Shown: in pieces, positions 1 to 7,896 of the stretch
Layout: the number at the start of each line of letters is the position of its first letter
Numbering within the stretch: the first letter of the stretch is position 1
DNA from: Acidobacteriota bacterium
GTDB lineage: Bacteria; Acidobacteriota; Terriglobia; Bryobacterales; Bryobacteraceae
Length of the DNA stretch: 41,419 nucleotides
Assembly: GCA_003223115.1 (NCBI GenBank)
Contig: QHXW01000362.1
Location: 1 to 41,419, forward strand
Direction of reading: 5' to 3'
Position numbers and translations under genes: made by a program
Notes under the pieces: model-generated
Databases searched by the model: none
What the model was told of the DNA's origin: nothing
What the model saw: the letters and a program-made list of their open reading frames with translations, nothing else

Positions 1-1
1 A

Positions 2-397
2 TTCAACCACGAGAAAATGTGCGGACATACGGACCAGCCGATTGCGGCGCTTCTCATGGACTTGAAGCAGCGCGGGCTTCTGGATTCGACGCTGGTTGTT
101 TGGGGCAGCGAATTCGGCCGCCTGCCCATGTCACAAAGCGGCAACGGCCGCGATCACAATCCGCACGGATTCACGATGTGGTTCGCTGGCGGCGGCGTCC
201 AAGGCGGGCAGTTGATTGGCGAAACTGATGAGTTCGGGTTGCGCGGCGTAGGCGAGCGCTATCATATGCGCGACTTTCATGCGACGATTCTGCGACTGGT
301 AGGGCTCGATCAGAACCAGCTCTGGTATCTGCATAACGGGCGCCATGAAAAACTCACGGATTTCGGCGGCAAAGTCATTGATAGAGTCGCTACCTAA
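2..397 (+). CDS. DUF1501 family protein, C-terminal part (5' end outside window)
   Basis: The frame is open from base 2 at the window edge and ends at TAA 395-397, so only the last ~131 residues are present. Segments [11 protein letters not shown] and [17 protein letters not shown] are the alkaline-phosphatase-superfamily-like C-terminal signature of DUF1501 proteins, and a full-length relative in this window (12283-13659) carries the matching EFGRTP and GRDHWPQCW. DUF1501 proteins are normally Tat-exported and sit next to DUF1549/DUF1553 cytochrome-like proteins; here that partner would lie upstream of the window. Biochemical function is unknown. Family assignment is firm, role is not. Confidence 0.85.
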   Translation, partial: FNHEKMCGHTDQPIAALLMDLKQRGLLDSTLVVWGSEFGRLPMSQSGNGRDHNPHGFTMWFAGGGVQGGQLIGETDEFGLRGVGERYHMRDFHATILRLVGLDQNQLWYLHNGRHEKLTDFGGKVIDRVAT

Positions 398-441
398 GCC
401 TCACTAAAACCCACTTACTAACTTCAGTTATTAAACTCAAG

Positions 442-479
442 TTATCATTCTTGACTTATGTAAGTATATGATGTAACAA
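442..479 (+). promoter_or_regulatory. AT-rich leader with promoter-like hexamers before the first receiver gene
   Basis: The 174-base gap between the DUF1501 stop and the first receiver start is clearly A/T-rich against its surroundings. It holds TATGAT (467-472), a good -10 hexamer, with TTATCA (442-447) at a long 19-base spacing. An alternative -35, TTGACT (451-456), has only a weak -10 at the correct distance. No single consensus promoter can be fixed by eye, so only the region is called. Confidence 0.3.
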
Positions 480-550
480 ACTTTACTTAAATAGATGCGT
501 TCACTCCGAAATATCTTGTCAAATTGTGTAATTCGAGAGACAATCAGCCT

Positions 551-560
551 AAAGTTAATT
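551..560 (+). repeat. Leader 10-mer AAAGTTAATT, copy 1
   Basis: AAAGTTAATT ends exactly 11 bases before the ATG of the first receiver gene. The same 10-mer stands exactly 11 bases before the ATG of the second receiver gene (1243-1252). The shared spacing supports the chosen start at 572 and suggests a duplicated leader or a regulatory/ribosome-loading element. Confidence 0.6.
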
Positions 561-571
561 CGAGGCTGACA

Positions 572-1003
572 ATGTCCATCCCTACAAACGATTCGAAGAC
601 CATTCTAGTAATCGACGATCATCCCTCCGTCCTGATCGTCCTCAAGGCCATGCTCGAAGGCGGCCTTTGCAACGTTCTGCTGGCCAACGATGCCGAATCT
701 GCTCTTCGTTTGGCTCAAACGAACGACCTTGATATTGACCTGATCCTGACTGACATCACCATGCCGGATTCGAGTGGGCGCGATCTCGCCGACCGCATAC
801 TCGCCGTGCGCCCAGGCGTGAAAGTGCTATTCATGGCCGCATTTGTGGATTCTGAAGTAGTGCGCATCAAGCTGCTGGAGCGAGTGGGGGGCCTGCTTCC
901 TGAGCCGTTCACGAAAGGCGGATTGGTGGAGTGCATCCGAGAAAAGCTGGCCGTCTCACTTGGCCGGAGCACAAACGCCAAGACCATGAACGCTGGCGCG
1001 TAA
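572..1003 (+). CDS. Stand-alone response-regulator receiver protein with altered active site
   Basis: A 143-residue protein that is nearly all CheY-like receiver domain (about residues 10-130), with no output domain. The acidic pair D15/D16 (VIDDHPS) and the expected phospho-acceptor D61 (LTDITMP) are present. The conserved Ser/Thr after strand beta4 is Ala (A89 in LFMAAF) and the conserved Lys after beta5 is Glu (E111 in LPEPF). The tandem paralogue has S93 and K115 at these places. Losing both switch residues usually impairs phosphorylation or signalling, so this copy may be a pseudo-receiver or a decoy; that is inference. The frame can extend to 524, but the ATG at 572 is preferred because its leader matches that of the second gene. 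No sensor kinase lies nearby. Confidence 0.88.
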   Translation: MSIPTNDSKTILVIDDHPSVLIVLKAMLEGGLCNVLLANDAESALRLAQTNDLDIDLILTDITMPDSSGRDLADRILAVRPGVKVLFMAAFVDSEVVRIKLLERVGGLLPEPFTKGGLVECIREKLAVSLGRSTNAKTMNAGA

Positions 1004-1019
1004 GTTTGCGGAGCCACCC

Positions 1020-1043
1020 CGATCCGGAGAAATTCCCGGATCG
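1020..1043 (+). terminator. Hairpin after the first receiver gene
   Basis: CGATCCGG (1020-1027) and CCGGATCG (1036-1043) form a perfect 8-bp stem with an 8-base loop, 16 bases after the stop. There is no T-run behind it, so it may attenuate transcription or protect the transcript rather than act as a classical intrinsic terminator. Confidence 0.35.
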
Positions 1044-1242
1044 TGCAGCCCGATGCCGCTGCGCTGGCGGTATTTTACGGGTCTTTTGTATAACACTAGA
1101 AAGAGCGTTGGTTGCGCGTTCCTTCGGTTATCTAAGGTTACTAACCCTCCGCTAACTCATTGCGACACTCATGCGGGGGGTGAGCACCACCCGCAACAGA
1201 GGCCCTTGAGTATTTTCATCACCCAGCGCCACAATTAGGACG

Positions 1243-1252
1243 AAAGTTAATT
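1243..1252 (+). repeat. Leader 10-mer AAAGTTAATT, copy 2
   Basis: Second copy of the 10-mer found before the first receiver gene, again exactly 11 bases before the ATG (1264). The bases between the 10-mer and the ATG differ (GAGGCTGACA-type versus GAGACTCTAAC-type), so the 10-mer is conserved beyond its flank. Confidence 0.6.
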
Positions 1253-1263
1253 GAGACTCTAAC

Positions 1264-1719
1264 ATGCCTGTATTTCCCATACATACCCGCGACAAACATC
1301 CGACTATTCTGGTGGTCGACGATGACCTGTCAGTACTAGGACTAGTCAAGCTGATGCTCGAGTGCGGAGATTATAACGTCTTGATAGCCGACAGCGGGAA
1401 CGAAGCGATCCGGTTGGCTGAGCAAACCGATTTGCAAATTGACATGATTCTGGTTGATGTGGTCATGCCCGACGTCAAAGGTCCTGATCTGGCGGAACGG
1501 ATTCTTGGAATGCGTCCCCGCATCAAGGTTTTGTTCATGTCCGGATTCGCGGATGCCGAAGTGGTGTGCGTCAAGGTTTTGGAGCGTGCGCTGGGATTCT
1601 TGCCGAAGCCGTTCACTTCGGCAGGATTGCTCGCCTGCGTGAAGAATGCCTTGGCCAGACCGGCACTGCGGGCGGCCGCGGGATCAAACGTGCTGGATTT
1701 CAGCGCTGGCACGAGCTGA
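1264..1719 (+). CDS. Stand-alone response-regulator receiver protein
   Basis: A 151-residue CheY-like receiver without an output domain. All switch residues are present: acidic D19-D21 (VVDDDLS), phospho-acceptor D65 (LVDVVMP), S93 (LFMSGF) and K115 (LPKPF). The LFMSGF and LPKPF segments are typical of receivers associated with hybrid histidine kinases. It is a tandem paralogue of the gene at 572-1003, from which it is separated by 260 bases holding a hairpin and an 11-base palindrome GGTTACTAACC (1136-1146). The C-terminal ~25 residues are Ala-rich and unstructured-looking. It converges with a broken BON gene whose end lies 2 bases away. The cognate kinase is not in the window. Confidence 0.92.
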   Translation: MPVFPIHTRDKHPTILVVDDDLSVLGLVKLMLECGDYNVLIADSGNEAIRLAEQTDLQIDMILVDVVMPDVKGPDLAERILGMRPRIKVLFMSGFADAEVVCVKVLERALGFLPKPFTSAGLLACVKNALARPALRAAAGSNVLDFSAGTS

Positions 1720-1721
1720 GG

Positions 1722-2087
1722 TCAGCGAGGCCGGCCAGCGGGAACCCGACGGGAACGTTCCTCGCGATCGTGATCGCGCGAAGTAGTTTCGACGTGCAGT
1801 TCATTATTGACCTGGGCTACGCCTTGCACACTGCGCGCCAATTCTTCGGCTTGGGGACTATCGTGCGGATCGGTAACCTCTCCCGCCAGTGTCACCACGC
1901 CCCATTGGATACCGTCACGTGAACATCGGTGGCCGTCCGTAGACTTCGTCGGCAGCGAGCTTGGTCTTGACGGCCGTAACGATCTCGGCGTCACCGAGCT
2001 TGTGCTGAATGACACGTTCGTCGTTTTTCGAACACCCACATCACCACGCGACAACGAGAAATGTGACCACAACGCATAGTTTTTCAT
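1722..2087 (-). pseudogene. BON-domain lipoprotein, frameshifted
   Basis: Pieces of one BON-domain (OsmY-like) lipoprotein are spread over the three minus-strand frames. From ATG 2087 the order is a hydrophobic stretch CVVVTFLVVAW, an in-frame TGA, then CGCSKNDE (lipobox-like cysteine) and DAEIVTAVKTKLAADE in one frame; DVHVTVSNG in a second; and GVVTLAGEVTD followed by AEELARSVQGVAQVNNELHV in a third. Together these give the canonical BON order, a bacterial envelope-lipid-associated fold. At least three frame disruptions plus a stop argue for a pseudogene or poor local sequence. It ends at TGA 1722-1724, tail to tail with the second receiver gene. Confidence 0.7.
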
Positions 2088-2181
2088 AGCGACTCGATCC
2101 ATTAGCGAACAGTGGCAATTCCAGGACCAAACGGGGCGCAAGACTCGAGCCGGCCACAACTCCGTCAGACCCGATAAACCG

Positions 2182-3024
2182 TCACGCCGGCGCGATGCGA
2201 TTCCGAAGGACGCCGATGCCTTCAATGTCCACCTCCACCAGATCGCCTTCGGACATGCGGCTGGTCTGACCGGGTGTGCCGGTGTAAATCACATCGCCGG
2301 GCGTAAGCGTTACGTATTGGCTGATCCAGCTCACGATAGCGGGTCCATCGAAGATTAGATCCGAGGTGAACTGCTTCTGCACCACATTGCCGTTGAGCCG
2401 TGTCTGGAGCAAGAGGCGGCTATAGTCGAGGCCGCGCGCGATTACGGGGCCGAGTGGAGCAAAGGTATCGGCGCCCTTTGCGCGCCACCACTGCAGGTCT
2501 TTTTGCGGGCCGCCCTGCCAATCTCGATCGCTGACGTCGTTCCCGCAGGTGACGCCAAAGATGGCCTCCCGCGACTCATCAATTGAGGCACGCCTGACGC
2601 GTTTGCCGATCACCAGCACCAGCTCACCCTCATAGTGGATATTGGCGGCCTTGGGCGGAATCACAATCGAGTCTTCAGGATTTTGCAGCGCGCTGATGGG
2701 CTTGTAGAAAATCTCCGGGTGTTCGGGAGGTTTGCGGTCGCCAAGATGGCTCCTGTAGTTTAGGCCCACCGCCAGGATCTTGGGCGGCTCGCACGGATGG
2801 AGCAGCTTCACGTCGGCCAGCTTGTGCTTGACACCTGCCTCTTCATGCTGGCCGAACAGATCCCCGCGAATTTCGCGGACGGTTTCGCCGTCGAGGATAC
2901 CATACGCGCAGTTGGAACCCCGGCGGTAGCGGATGTATTTAGTCACGTTCATTTTTCCTTGTGAGCGGACGAGCGGCGTACTTCCCAGCCAGGCGATTAC
3001 GGAGCGCCGTGTGAGCTGTACCAT
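2182..3024 (-). CDS. Fumarylacetoacetate hydrolase family protein
   Basis: Up to 280 residues. The segment VGLNYRSHL opens the FAH catalytic domain; the metal ligands are visible as E132 and E134 (HYEGELVLVIG) and D163 (GNDVSDRDW), and the YTGTPGQTS loop follows. The family hydrolyses C-C bonds in acylpyruvates, fumarylacetoacetate or 2-keto-3-deoxy sugar acids (magnesium-dependent). The start is uncertain: ATG 3024 gives an N-terminal TRRSVIAWLG stretch that resembles a decayed Tat leader, while ATG 2952 (MNVTKYIRYRRG) looks like the usual cytoplasmic start and has AAGGA three bases upstream. It follows the antitoxin gene by 15 bases. The sugar isomerase and cupin genes upstream make a sugar-acid substrate plausible, but that is inference. 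Confidence 0.88.
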   Translation of the reverse strand: MVQLTRRSVIAWLGSTPLVRSQGKMNVTKYIRYRRGSNCAYGILDGETVREIRGDLFGQHEEAGVKHKLADVKLLHPCEPPKILAVGLNYRSHLGDRKPPEHPEIFYKPISALQNPEDSIVIPPKAANIHYEGELVLVIGKRVRRASIDESREAIFGVTCGNDVSDRDWQGGPQKDLQWWRAKGADTFAPLGPVIARGLDYSRLLLQTRLNGNVVQKQFTSDLIFDGPAIVSWISQYVTLTPGDVIYTGTPGQTSRMSEGDLVEVDIEGIGVLRNRIAPA

Positions 3025-3039
3025 GAGTCGTAATCTACA

Positions 3040-3342
3040 TTAACCGCGACGGAACAGTCTGCCGGCAACCAAAGCAGCAATAAGTGGCCATAAGAAGCGT
3101 CGATCTTTGGATCTTTGGAATGCCCGCTCCATTTCCCGCGGCAACCGGTCGAAATCATTGGCGATGACCACTTTGCCTCTCCAAAATCCAGGGCGCCGTC
3201 CCTTCGGCGAAGTACTGTACGGGACTAGTTTCGCAATGGGCGCGCCTGCTCTGCCGATGAAGATCTGGTCACCCTTGGCGACGCGTCGCAAGAGCTCATA
3301 TAGATTGGTCTTCGCCTCGTGAATACTCACGATCTTTCTCAT
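3040..3342 (-). CDS. Phd/YefM-type antitoxin, apparently without its toxin
   Basis: A 100-residue protein. The first ~50 residues (VSIHEAKTNLYELLRRVAKGD, then APIAKLVP) are the DNA-binding fold of type II Phd/YefM antitoxins, which neutralise PIN (VapC) or Doc toxins and repress their own operon. The segment DFDRLPREMERAF is the usual C-terminal toxin-binding tail, after which most family members stop. Here the frame runs on for ~27 odd residues (FLWPLIAALVAG). No toxin gene follows: the FAH gene begins 15 bases downstream. In a shifted frame the tail region reads HLLLLWLPAD, which resembles the start of a PIN toxin, so the partner may have been deleted. Confidence 0.8.
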   Translation of the reverse strand: MRKIVSIHEAKTNLYELLRRVAKGDQIFIGRAGAPIAKLVPYSTSPKGRRPGFWRGKVVIANDFDRLPREMERAFQRSKDRRFLWPLIAALVAGRLFRRG

Positions 3343-3412
3343 GGACTTGGTCCAGCTAGTCTAGCCTCATGGTCCGGCAGCCGGTATGGCGAAATTGAGG
3401 AAATCCACGCCT

Positions 3413-4267
3413 TTACCGTGCCGCCGCAGCCACCGTGCTCTGTTTGAGAAACTTGATCCCTTCATACGCAATTGAGTCTGGCGTAGGCGCGATGTCACGC
3501 CAGATGGAGGCCGCGGCCGATAGCTCGCCCAACGCGAAGCCAAAGCTCTCAATGGTCAGCCATCCGTCGTAGCGCACGTCGCGAAGCGCCTGAAAGACGT
3601 CTTTCCACTCGACGTGGCCCGAGCCGGGAATACCGCGGTCATTTTCACACGTATGTACGTGCTTCAAGTAGCGTCCCACCAGCCGGTAAGCCGCGGCGAT
3701 GTCTTTCTCCTCGATGTTGGCGTGGAACGTATCGAACAAGATTCCCACATTCGGATGATTGATCTGATCGCAAAGCGCCACAGCATCAGCCGCTGTATTG
3801 AGAAAATAGGTCTCGAAACGGTTCAGCGGTTCAATGGCGATGGTGACGTTGTGTCGCGCGAGCACGGGGCCAATGGCCTGGTAACACTCCACCGCCCACT
3901 GCCATTCATCCGCTGTGCGCCGGCGGCCCGGAAGATAGCCGACTGGTGAATAGAGCGGTCCGGCCATGATTTTCGCGCCCACGTCGGCAGCGGTCTTGAT
4001 GCAGTCCTCCATGTGCGTGCGGGTTTTTCTGCGCACGTCAGCATCATCAGAGATCAAGCTCAGAGGCCGCGGCAGTACAGAGCAGATGGTGCACTCGAGT
4101 CCATTCTGTTCGAGACCCTGGCGGATGTCCCTGGTGGCAAAATCGGCGGGCCGAAAAAGCGGCACCTCCACACCGTCAAAGCCGTGCCCCTTGATCTCCG
4201 CCAGAAGCGGCAGATTCTGGCGGGTGAAGTTCGCGGTCCAAATAAAGGTATTGACGCCGTATTTCAT
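3413..4267 (-). CDS. Sugar isomerase/epimerase of the D-psicose/D-tagatose 3-epimerase type
   Basis: A 284-residue xylose-isomerase-like TIM barrel. The four metal ligands of ketose 3-epimerases are present with conserved spacing: E146 (AIEPLNRFE), D179 (LFDTFH), H205 (HVHTCEND) and E240 (TIESFG). The second-shell substrate residues E152, H182 and R211 also fit, all at a constant offset of 4 from the Agrobacterium D-psicose 3-epimerase numbering as I recall it. The predicted role is C3 epimerisation of a ketose in the cytoplasm, with the exact sugar open. Its ATG overlaps the TGA of the upstream cupin gene (ATGA), so it is translationally coupled as the last gene of the eight-gene operon. Confidence 0.9.
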   Translation of the reverse strand: MKYGVNTFIWTANFTRQNLPLLAEIKGHGFDGVEVPLFRPADFATRDIRQGLEQNGLECTICSVLPRPLSLISDDADVRRKTRTHMEDCIKTAADVGAKIMAGPLYSPVGYLPGRRRTADEWQWAVECYQAIGPVLARHNVTIAIEPLNRFETYFLNTAADAVALCDQINHPNVGILFDTFHANIEEKDIAAAYRLVGRYLKHVHTCENDRGIPGSGHVEWKDVFQALRDVRYDGWLTIESFGFALGELSAAASIWRDIAPTPDSIAYEGIKFLKQSTVAAAAR

Positions 4268-5475
4268 TTTTCCAATCCTTTCGCATCCGGGTTGCCTGGA
4301 CCGAAATGTTTCAAAAGCACCAGGTCTTCCTCATCGCTCCGGTTGGTGACGGTTACGCCTCGCTGAGCTACCCCGGCTATCACAAACAACTCATCTTTGG
4401 TCATCTGGCCGTACCGGATCAACGAAGGCGTTTCGACCTCCATTTTGCCAACAGTACCCCAGCCTTGGACCACGATCGACCCATAGGCCGCGGCATCGCG
4501 CACGGTCGCCGAACGCCGGGGCGAGACCGTCAACTCTTTGGCCGAATAGTAAGGAGTTGAATACGTCACCCACTTTTCCGAATAGCCTGCGTCCGCCATT
4601 TCCTTTTCCGGCCGGACGAGCTTTGGGTGAAACAGGCGGTGTTTGGCGAACTCGGGGTCGACATTCGCCTTCCAATCGAGCATGCCGATGATGTAGTCGA
4701 GATCGTGATGATACTCCGGCGGGACATCTTTCACCAATAAATCCCACGGTACCGCGCGGCCTTCCACCATGGACTGGAACATTCCGAAAACGTCGGAGTT
4801 CACCTGCGGCTCGTAGGTCACAAGCGAACCCGGCGCGTGTAAGAGTCCGGCATCGATCTGCCAACCGGTGCCCGGCTGCAGCTTGTAAGCTTTCGAGTGG
4901 TACAGGATTCCGTTGTCGCCTTCGTTCCAGCGCTCCAAACAGCGGCGCACGTCGTCTTTGGTCGTGCCGGGCTCGAGGCCCATGAAAGTATACGGAAAGT
5001 TGTTGTCTTTGAAGTTATACTGAGGCGGGAAGTAGTAGGCTTCGGGTTTGCCGTGCCGGCCCACGCGCCGCGCGTGCTCTTCGTTCTGATGCATGTGATG
5101 CGGGATCGGTCCCAGGTTGTCGAAAAACTTGCAGAGCACGTTCCAGCCGCCCTGTTCCCGCATGACGCTGGCGCTTAGGAACTCATCGCCGATGGTTTCG
5201 ATGGCTTCTTTGAGCAGTACGCGGCCGCTGCCAACCGCGATATAGCTGAGGCCTTCGTCCTGGGGCGTGCCGGGACCGTTGTCGGCTTTTGTTGTTGAAG
5301 AGAACCAGCGCTCGTCAATACCGCCACGATGCGCTCCCAACGCATAGAGGTCGCGTGGATCCAGTTTCAGGCGCCCACCCGGCATCAGAAACGCACGCGG
5401 CACCCAACAAGGCGCCAGACGCACCACACCCTCACCCGAGGCGAGGGCCTCTCGAAGCAGGGAAGTGGTGGACAT
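4264..5475 (-). CDS. Cupin-fold protein, possibly ManA-like sugar isomerase
   Basis: A 403-residue protein. The central block HHMHQNEEHA, followed about 110 residues later by WQIDAGLLHAPGS, provides the His/Glu metal ligands of a cupin barrel and resembles class I phosphomannose isomerases. The N-terminal part carries RGGIDERWFSST and ADNGPGTPQDEGLSY, which look family-specific. No signal peptide is present. Its start overlaps the upstream PPC-protein stop by one base (TAATG), and its stop overlaps the epimerase start. Paired with an epimerase it is likely a sugar isomerase, but substrate and even phosphorylation state are guesswork. Confidence 0.7.
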   Translation of the reverse strand: MSTTSLLREALASGEGVVRLAPCWVPRAFLMPGGRLKLDPRDLYALGAHRGGIDERWFSSTTKADNGPGTPQDEGLSYIAVGSGRVLLKEAIETIGDEFLSASVMREQGGWNVLCKFFDNLGPIPHHMHQNEEHARRVGRHGKPEAYYFPPQYNFKDNNFPYTFMGLEPGTTKDDVRRCLERWNEGDNGILYHSKAYKLQPGTGWQIDAGLLHAPGSLVTYEPQVNSDVFGMFQSMVEGRAVPWDLLVKDVPPEYHHDLDYIIGMLDWKANVDPEFAKHRLFHPKLVRPEKEMADAGYSEKWVTYSTPYYSAKELTVSPRRSATVRDAAAYGSIVVQGWGTVGKMEVETPSLIRYGQMTKDELFVIAGVAQRGVTVTNRSDEEDLVLLKHFGPGNPDAKGLEK

Positions 5476-7886
5476 TACTTATTGGCCGAGGGTTTTTCCG
5501 GGGCCGGTTGCACGAGCGCGTTGGCCTGCGCCTTCGCCCTCACTTTGAGCATGATGGGCTCGGCGGCGTATGAGCTCTGCTGCGGCGCCCGGGTCTCGAT
5601 ATCGCCCGACACAATAATCGGCTGCTCCACGGGCTGCGCGGTGGGCAGCGCCGCCAGCACGAACTTGCGCCGGTTCTCGTTCTCGTTGATGAGCACCCCG
5701 TTCAGCCCCACGTCGAGCACGCGCACGCCGGGCGGAAGGTTGCGCACTTCCACGGGCACGCGGCCCCCGTAATTGTTGTTGCGATGAATCGCCACTTCCA
5801 CCTCGGCTGTGCCACCCGGCTCGAGCACCACTTGCTTGGTTTCGGTGGTCATGATGATGTCCGATTTGGGCATGAGCGAGATGAGTTTCAGTCTATCGTC
5901 GGTATCGGCACGGCGCTCCGCCCATTGTTTACCGAGCTGTGCGCGGCCCACCACTTCGAGCGGAACGGCACCATCCAGCCTGGCGTCTTCATCCGAGCTC
6001 AATAACAATGTGACGCTAGTCTGGCCGGAACCGATGACGCCCGAGGTAGCGTGCAGACCCGCCGGAAGATCCTTAACGGAAACTTCGATCGGCCCGTCAA
6101 AATCATCAATACGGAACGCGGTAACCGTCACCGGAATGCGTCCACCCTGAGGGACGTTGGGGTTCTTCTGCGAGACGCTCAACATGAAATCGGACGTCGG
6201 CGGCCGCATGGTCAGCCGGTACGTGTAATCAGGGCCCTTTAATCCGCGCACATCGTGAAGCCTGACGACGTAATCACCGTCGGCCGGAGCGGTGAAGTGC
6301 AGTAGCGAATCTTTCTCGTACCCCGGGCCCCCATCATCGTTGCGATAAGGCAGATGAACCACAGGCAGGCCATTCGGAGCGAATTTTGCACCTGCCGGGA
6401 AGAACTGCACTTTGTATACCGGCGAATCCACTGCATGTGCCTCAGCCGTGGTATCGAAATACGTTAGACGCTGGTTGTCGAATCCCTCGAAAGTGAAATC
6501 GTCATCCGGCCCGCGCGGCATCGCCGCAACCTTGATGATTTCCGCGCCGACCATCATATAGTCGCCTACGGCGAATCCCGATTGCGAGGTGATGCGAAGA
6601 CCTCGTCCCGTCGAGCCGCGGTCAAAAAGAGTGGTGGAGGTTTCGAGCACGCAACGAACCGTGGCGCGCTCCACCGAAGCGCCCTTGGCGTCCACGATTT
6701 CGAGTATAGAATCGAGCAGCGATCCGAGACGATTTGCGTCCACCTCCAACACCACTTGCTCGCCCTTCCGCGCATGAAAGCGATAATAGTTTTCCGCTGC
6801 TTCCAGGCGGCCATTAATCGTCGCAGGTACAGTGACCGGCTGGGCTTGGGCAAGCGAGGTGTTCGAGCCGCTGGCCAGCATCTCAGGCCAATCGCCTAAA
6901 GCCAGCTTGACGCGATTGAACGCAAGACCGGCGGGTGTTTGCGGGCGGAAGATGACCGACCGCATGTCTTCGGGCGATGGCTCTCCCTTCACTTCGACCG
7001 TCTCTTTGCCGAGGTTGTACCCGGTGAGGCGAATTTGAGCCGCTTTGCCTTTTTCGACTCCCAATGGAAATGCGGCAAGGGCCAATGGCAGACGTCCCAC
7101 TTTGGTCCGATAGAAATGCCCCCCGCTGCCACTTGATTGGTAATCAGCCACGCGAAGGTAGTAGGTGCCGCCTTTCGAGAACTTGTAAGCGAAGGTGATT
7201 TGCTCGCGGCCGCCATAGTTGCCGAATTCCTTCACCAGGTTCTGATTGGAATCGTAGATTCCGATCACCGGCTGCAGGCTCGAACCCAGCTCCCGGGCGG
7301 CATCCTCGAACACCAGTTGCTCGCCATCCTTGACGTTGAGCTTGTAATAATCCACATCGCCGGGCTTTGAAATTGTGCCCACCAGAATTGTAGGCAGGTA
7401 GGTTTCGAGCGCCTCCTCCGGTGTGTTGTTGGGCTCACGATCAGAGCTTTCGCCGTAATACGGCTCGACTTCGAAGCGCGCTTCAGGACTGGTGCCGAGC
7501 GGAGTCAGCAAGCGCAACCCCACGGGTCCGATGGGCGACTTCGGATCTACGGTGACTTCAAGCGCGACCTGGTTTCGGGGCGGCAATGGACCAAGATCGA
7601 CCGTCGACGGGGTTCCATTCGAGCCCAGCCGGACATCGGATAGATCCGGCAGCTCTTTAATCCGGAGAATCCGGGCTTTGATCCCGGGTTCGCTGAAATA
7701 AACAGCACTAGTGCGGGCGAGGTTCAGACCCTCGACGTTCATCTCGACAGTCGCTCCGCGAGCCACTCCGAGCGGTGAAACGGAGTTGATCGTCGGTGGA
7801 GTGGTGCGGTTACCCGTGGGCCAGTCTTCCGCCGACTGTGCGAACGCGGTTGCTGCCAGGGCGGCGGCCAGCAAAATGTTCTTCAT
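5475..7886 (-). CDS. Exported protein with PPC-type beta-sandwich repeats
   Basis: An 803-residue protein starting at ATG 7886 with a signal peptide (MKNILLAAALAATAFAQ). GTISKPGDVDYYKLNVKDGEQLVFE (read in parts: GDVDYYKLNV, GEQLVFE) and NGRLEAAENYYRFHARKGEQ are two bacterial pre-peptidase C-terminal (PPC) domains. The N-terminal INSVSPLGVARGATVEMNVEG segment resembles an IPT/Ig fold, and the C-terminal third is a series of beta-rich domains with NLPPGV and DLPAGL turns. The frame is open to 8003, but the signal peptide and a GAGG 9 bases upstream fix the start at 7886. That GAGG overlaps the stop of the preceding WD40 gene, so the two are coupled. It is probably a periplasmic or surface binding partner of the cytochromes encoded upstream. 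Confidence 0.85.
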   Translation of the reverse strand: MKNILLAAALAATAFAQSAEDWPTGNRTTPPTINSVSPLGVARGATVEMNVEGLNLARTSAVYFSEPGIKARILRIKELPDLSDVRLGSNGTPSTVDLGPLPPRNQVALEVTVDPKSPIGPVGLRLLTPLGTSPEARFEVEPYYGESSDREPNNTPEEALETYLPTILVGTISKPGDVDYYKLNVKDGEQLVFEDAARELGSSLQPVIGIYDSNQNLVKEFGNYGGREQITFAYKFSKGGTYYLRVADYQSSGSGGHFYRTKVGRLPLALAAFPLGVEKGKAAQIRLTGYNLGKETVEVKGEPSPEDMRSVIFRPQTPAGLAFNRVKLALGDWPEMLASGSNTSLAQAQPVTVPATINGRLEAAENYYRFHARKGEQVVLEVDANRLGSLLDSILEIVDAKGASVERATVRCVLETSTTLFDRGSTGRGLRITSQSGFAVGDYMMVGAEIIKVAAMPRGPDDDFTFEGFDNQRLTYFDTTAEAHAVDSPVYKVQFFPAGAKFAPNGLPVVHLPYRNDDGGPGYEKDSLLHFTAPADGDYVVRLHDVRGLKGPDYTYRLTMRPPTSDFMLSVSQKNPNVPQGGRIPVTVTAFRIDDFDGPIEVSVKDLPAGLHATSGVIGSGQTSVTLLLSSDEDARLDGAVPLEVVGRAQLGKQWAERRADTDDRLKLISLMPKSDIIMTTETKQVVLEPGGTAEVEVAIHRNNNYGGRVPVEVRNLPPGVRVLDVGLNGVLINENENRRKFVLAALPTAQPVEQPIIVSGDIETRAPQQSSYAAEPIMLKVRAKAQANALVQPAPEKPSANK

Positions 7887-7896
7887 ACACACAACC

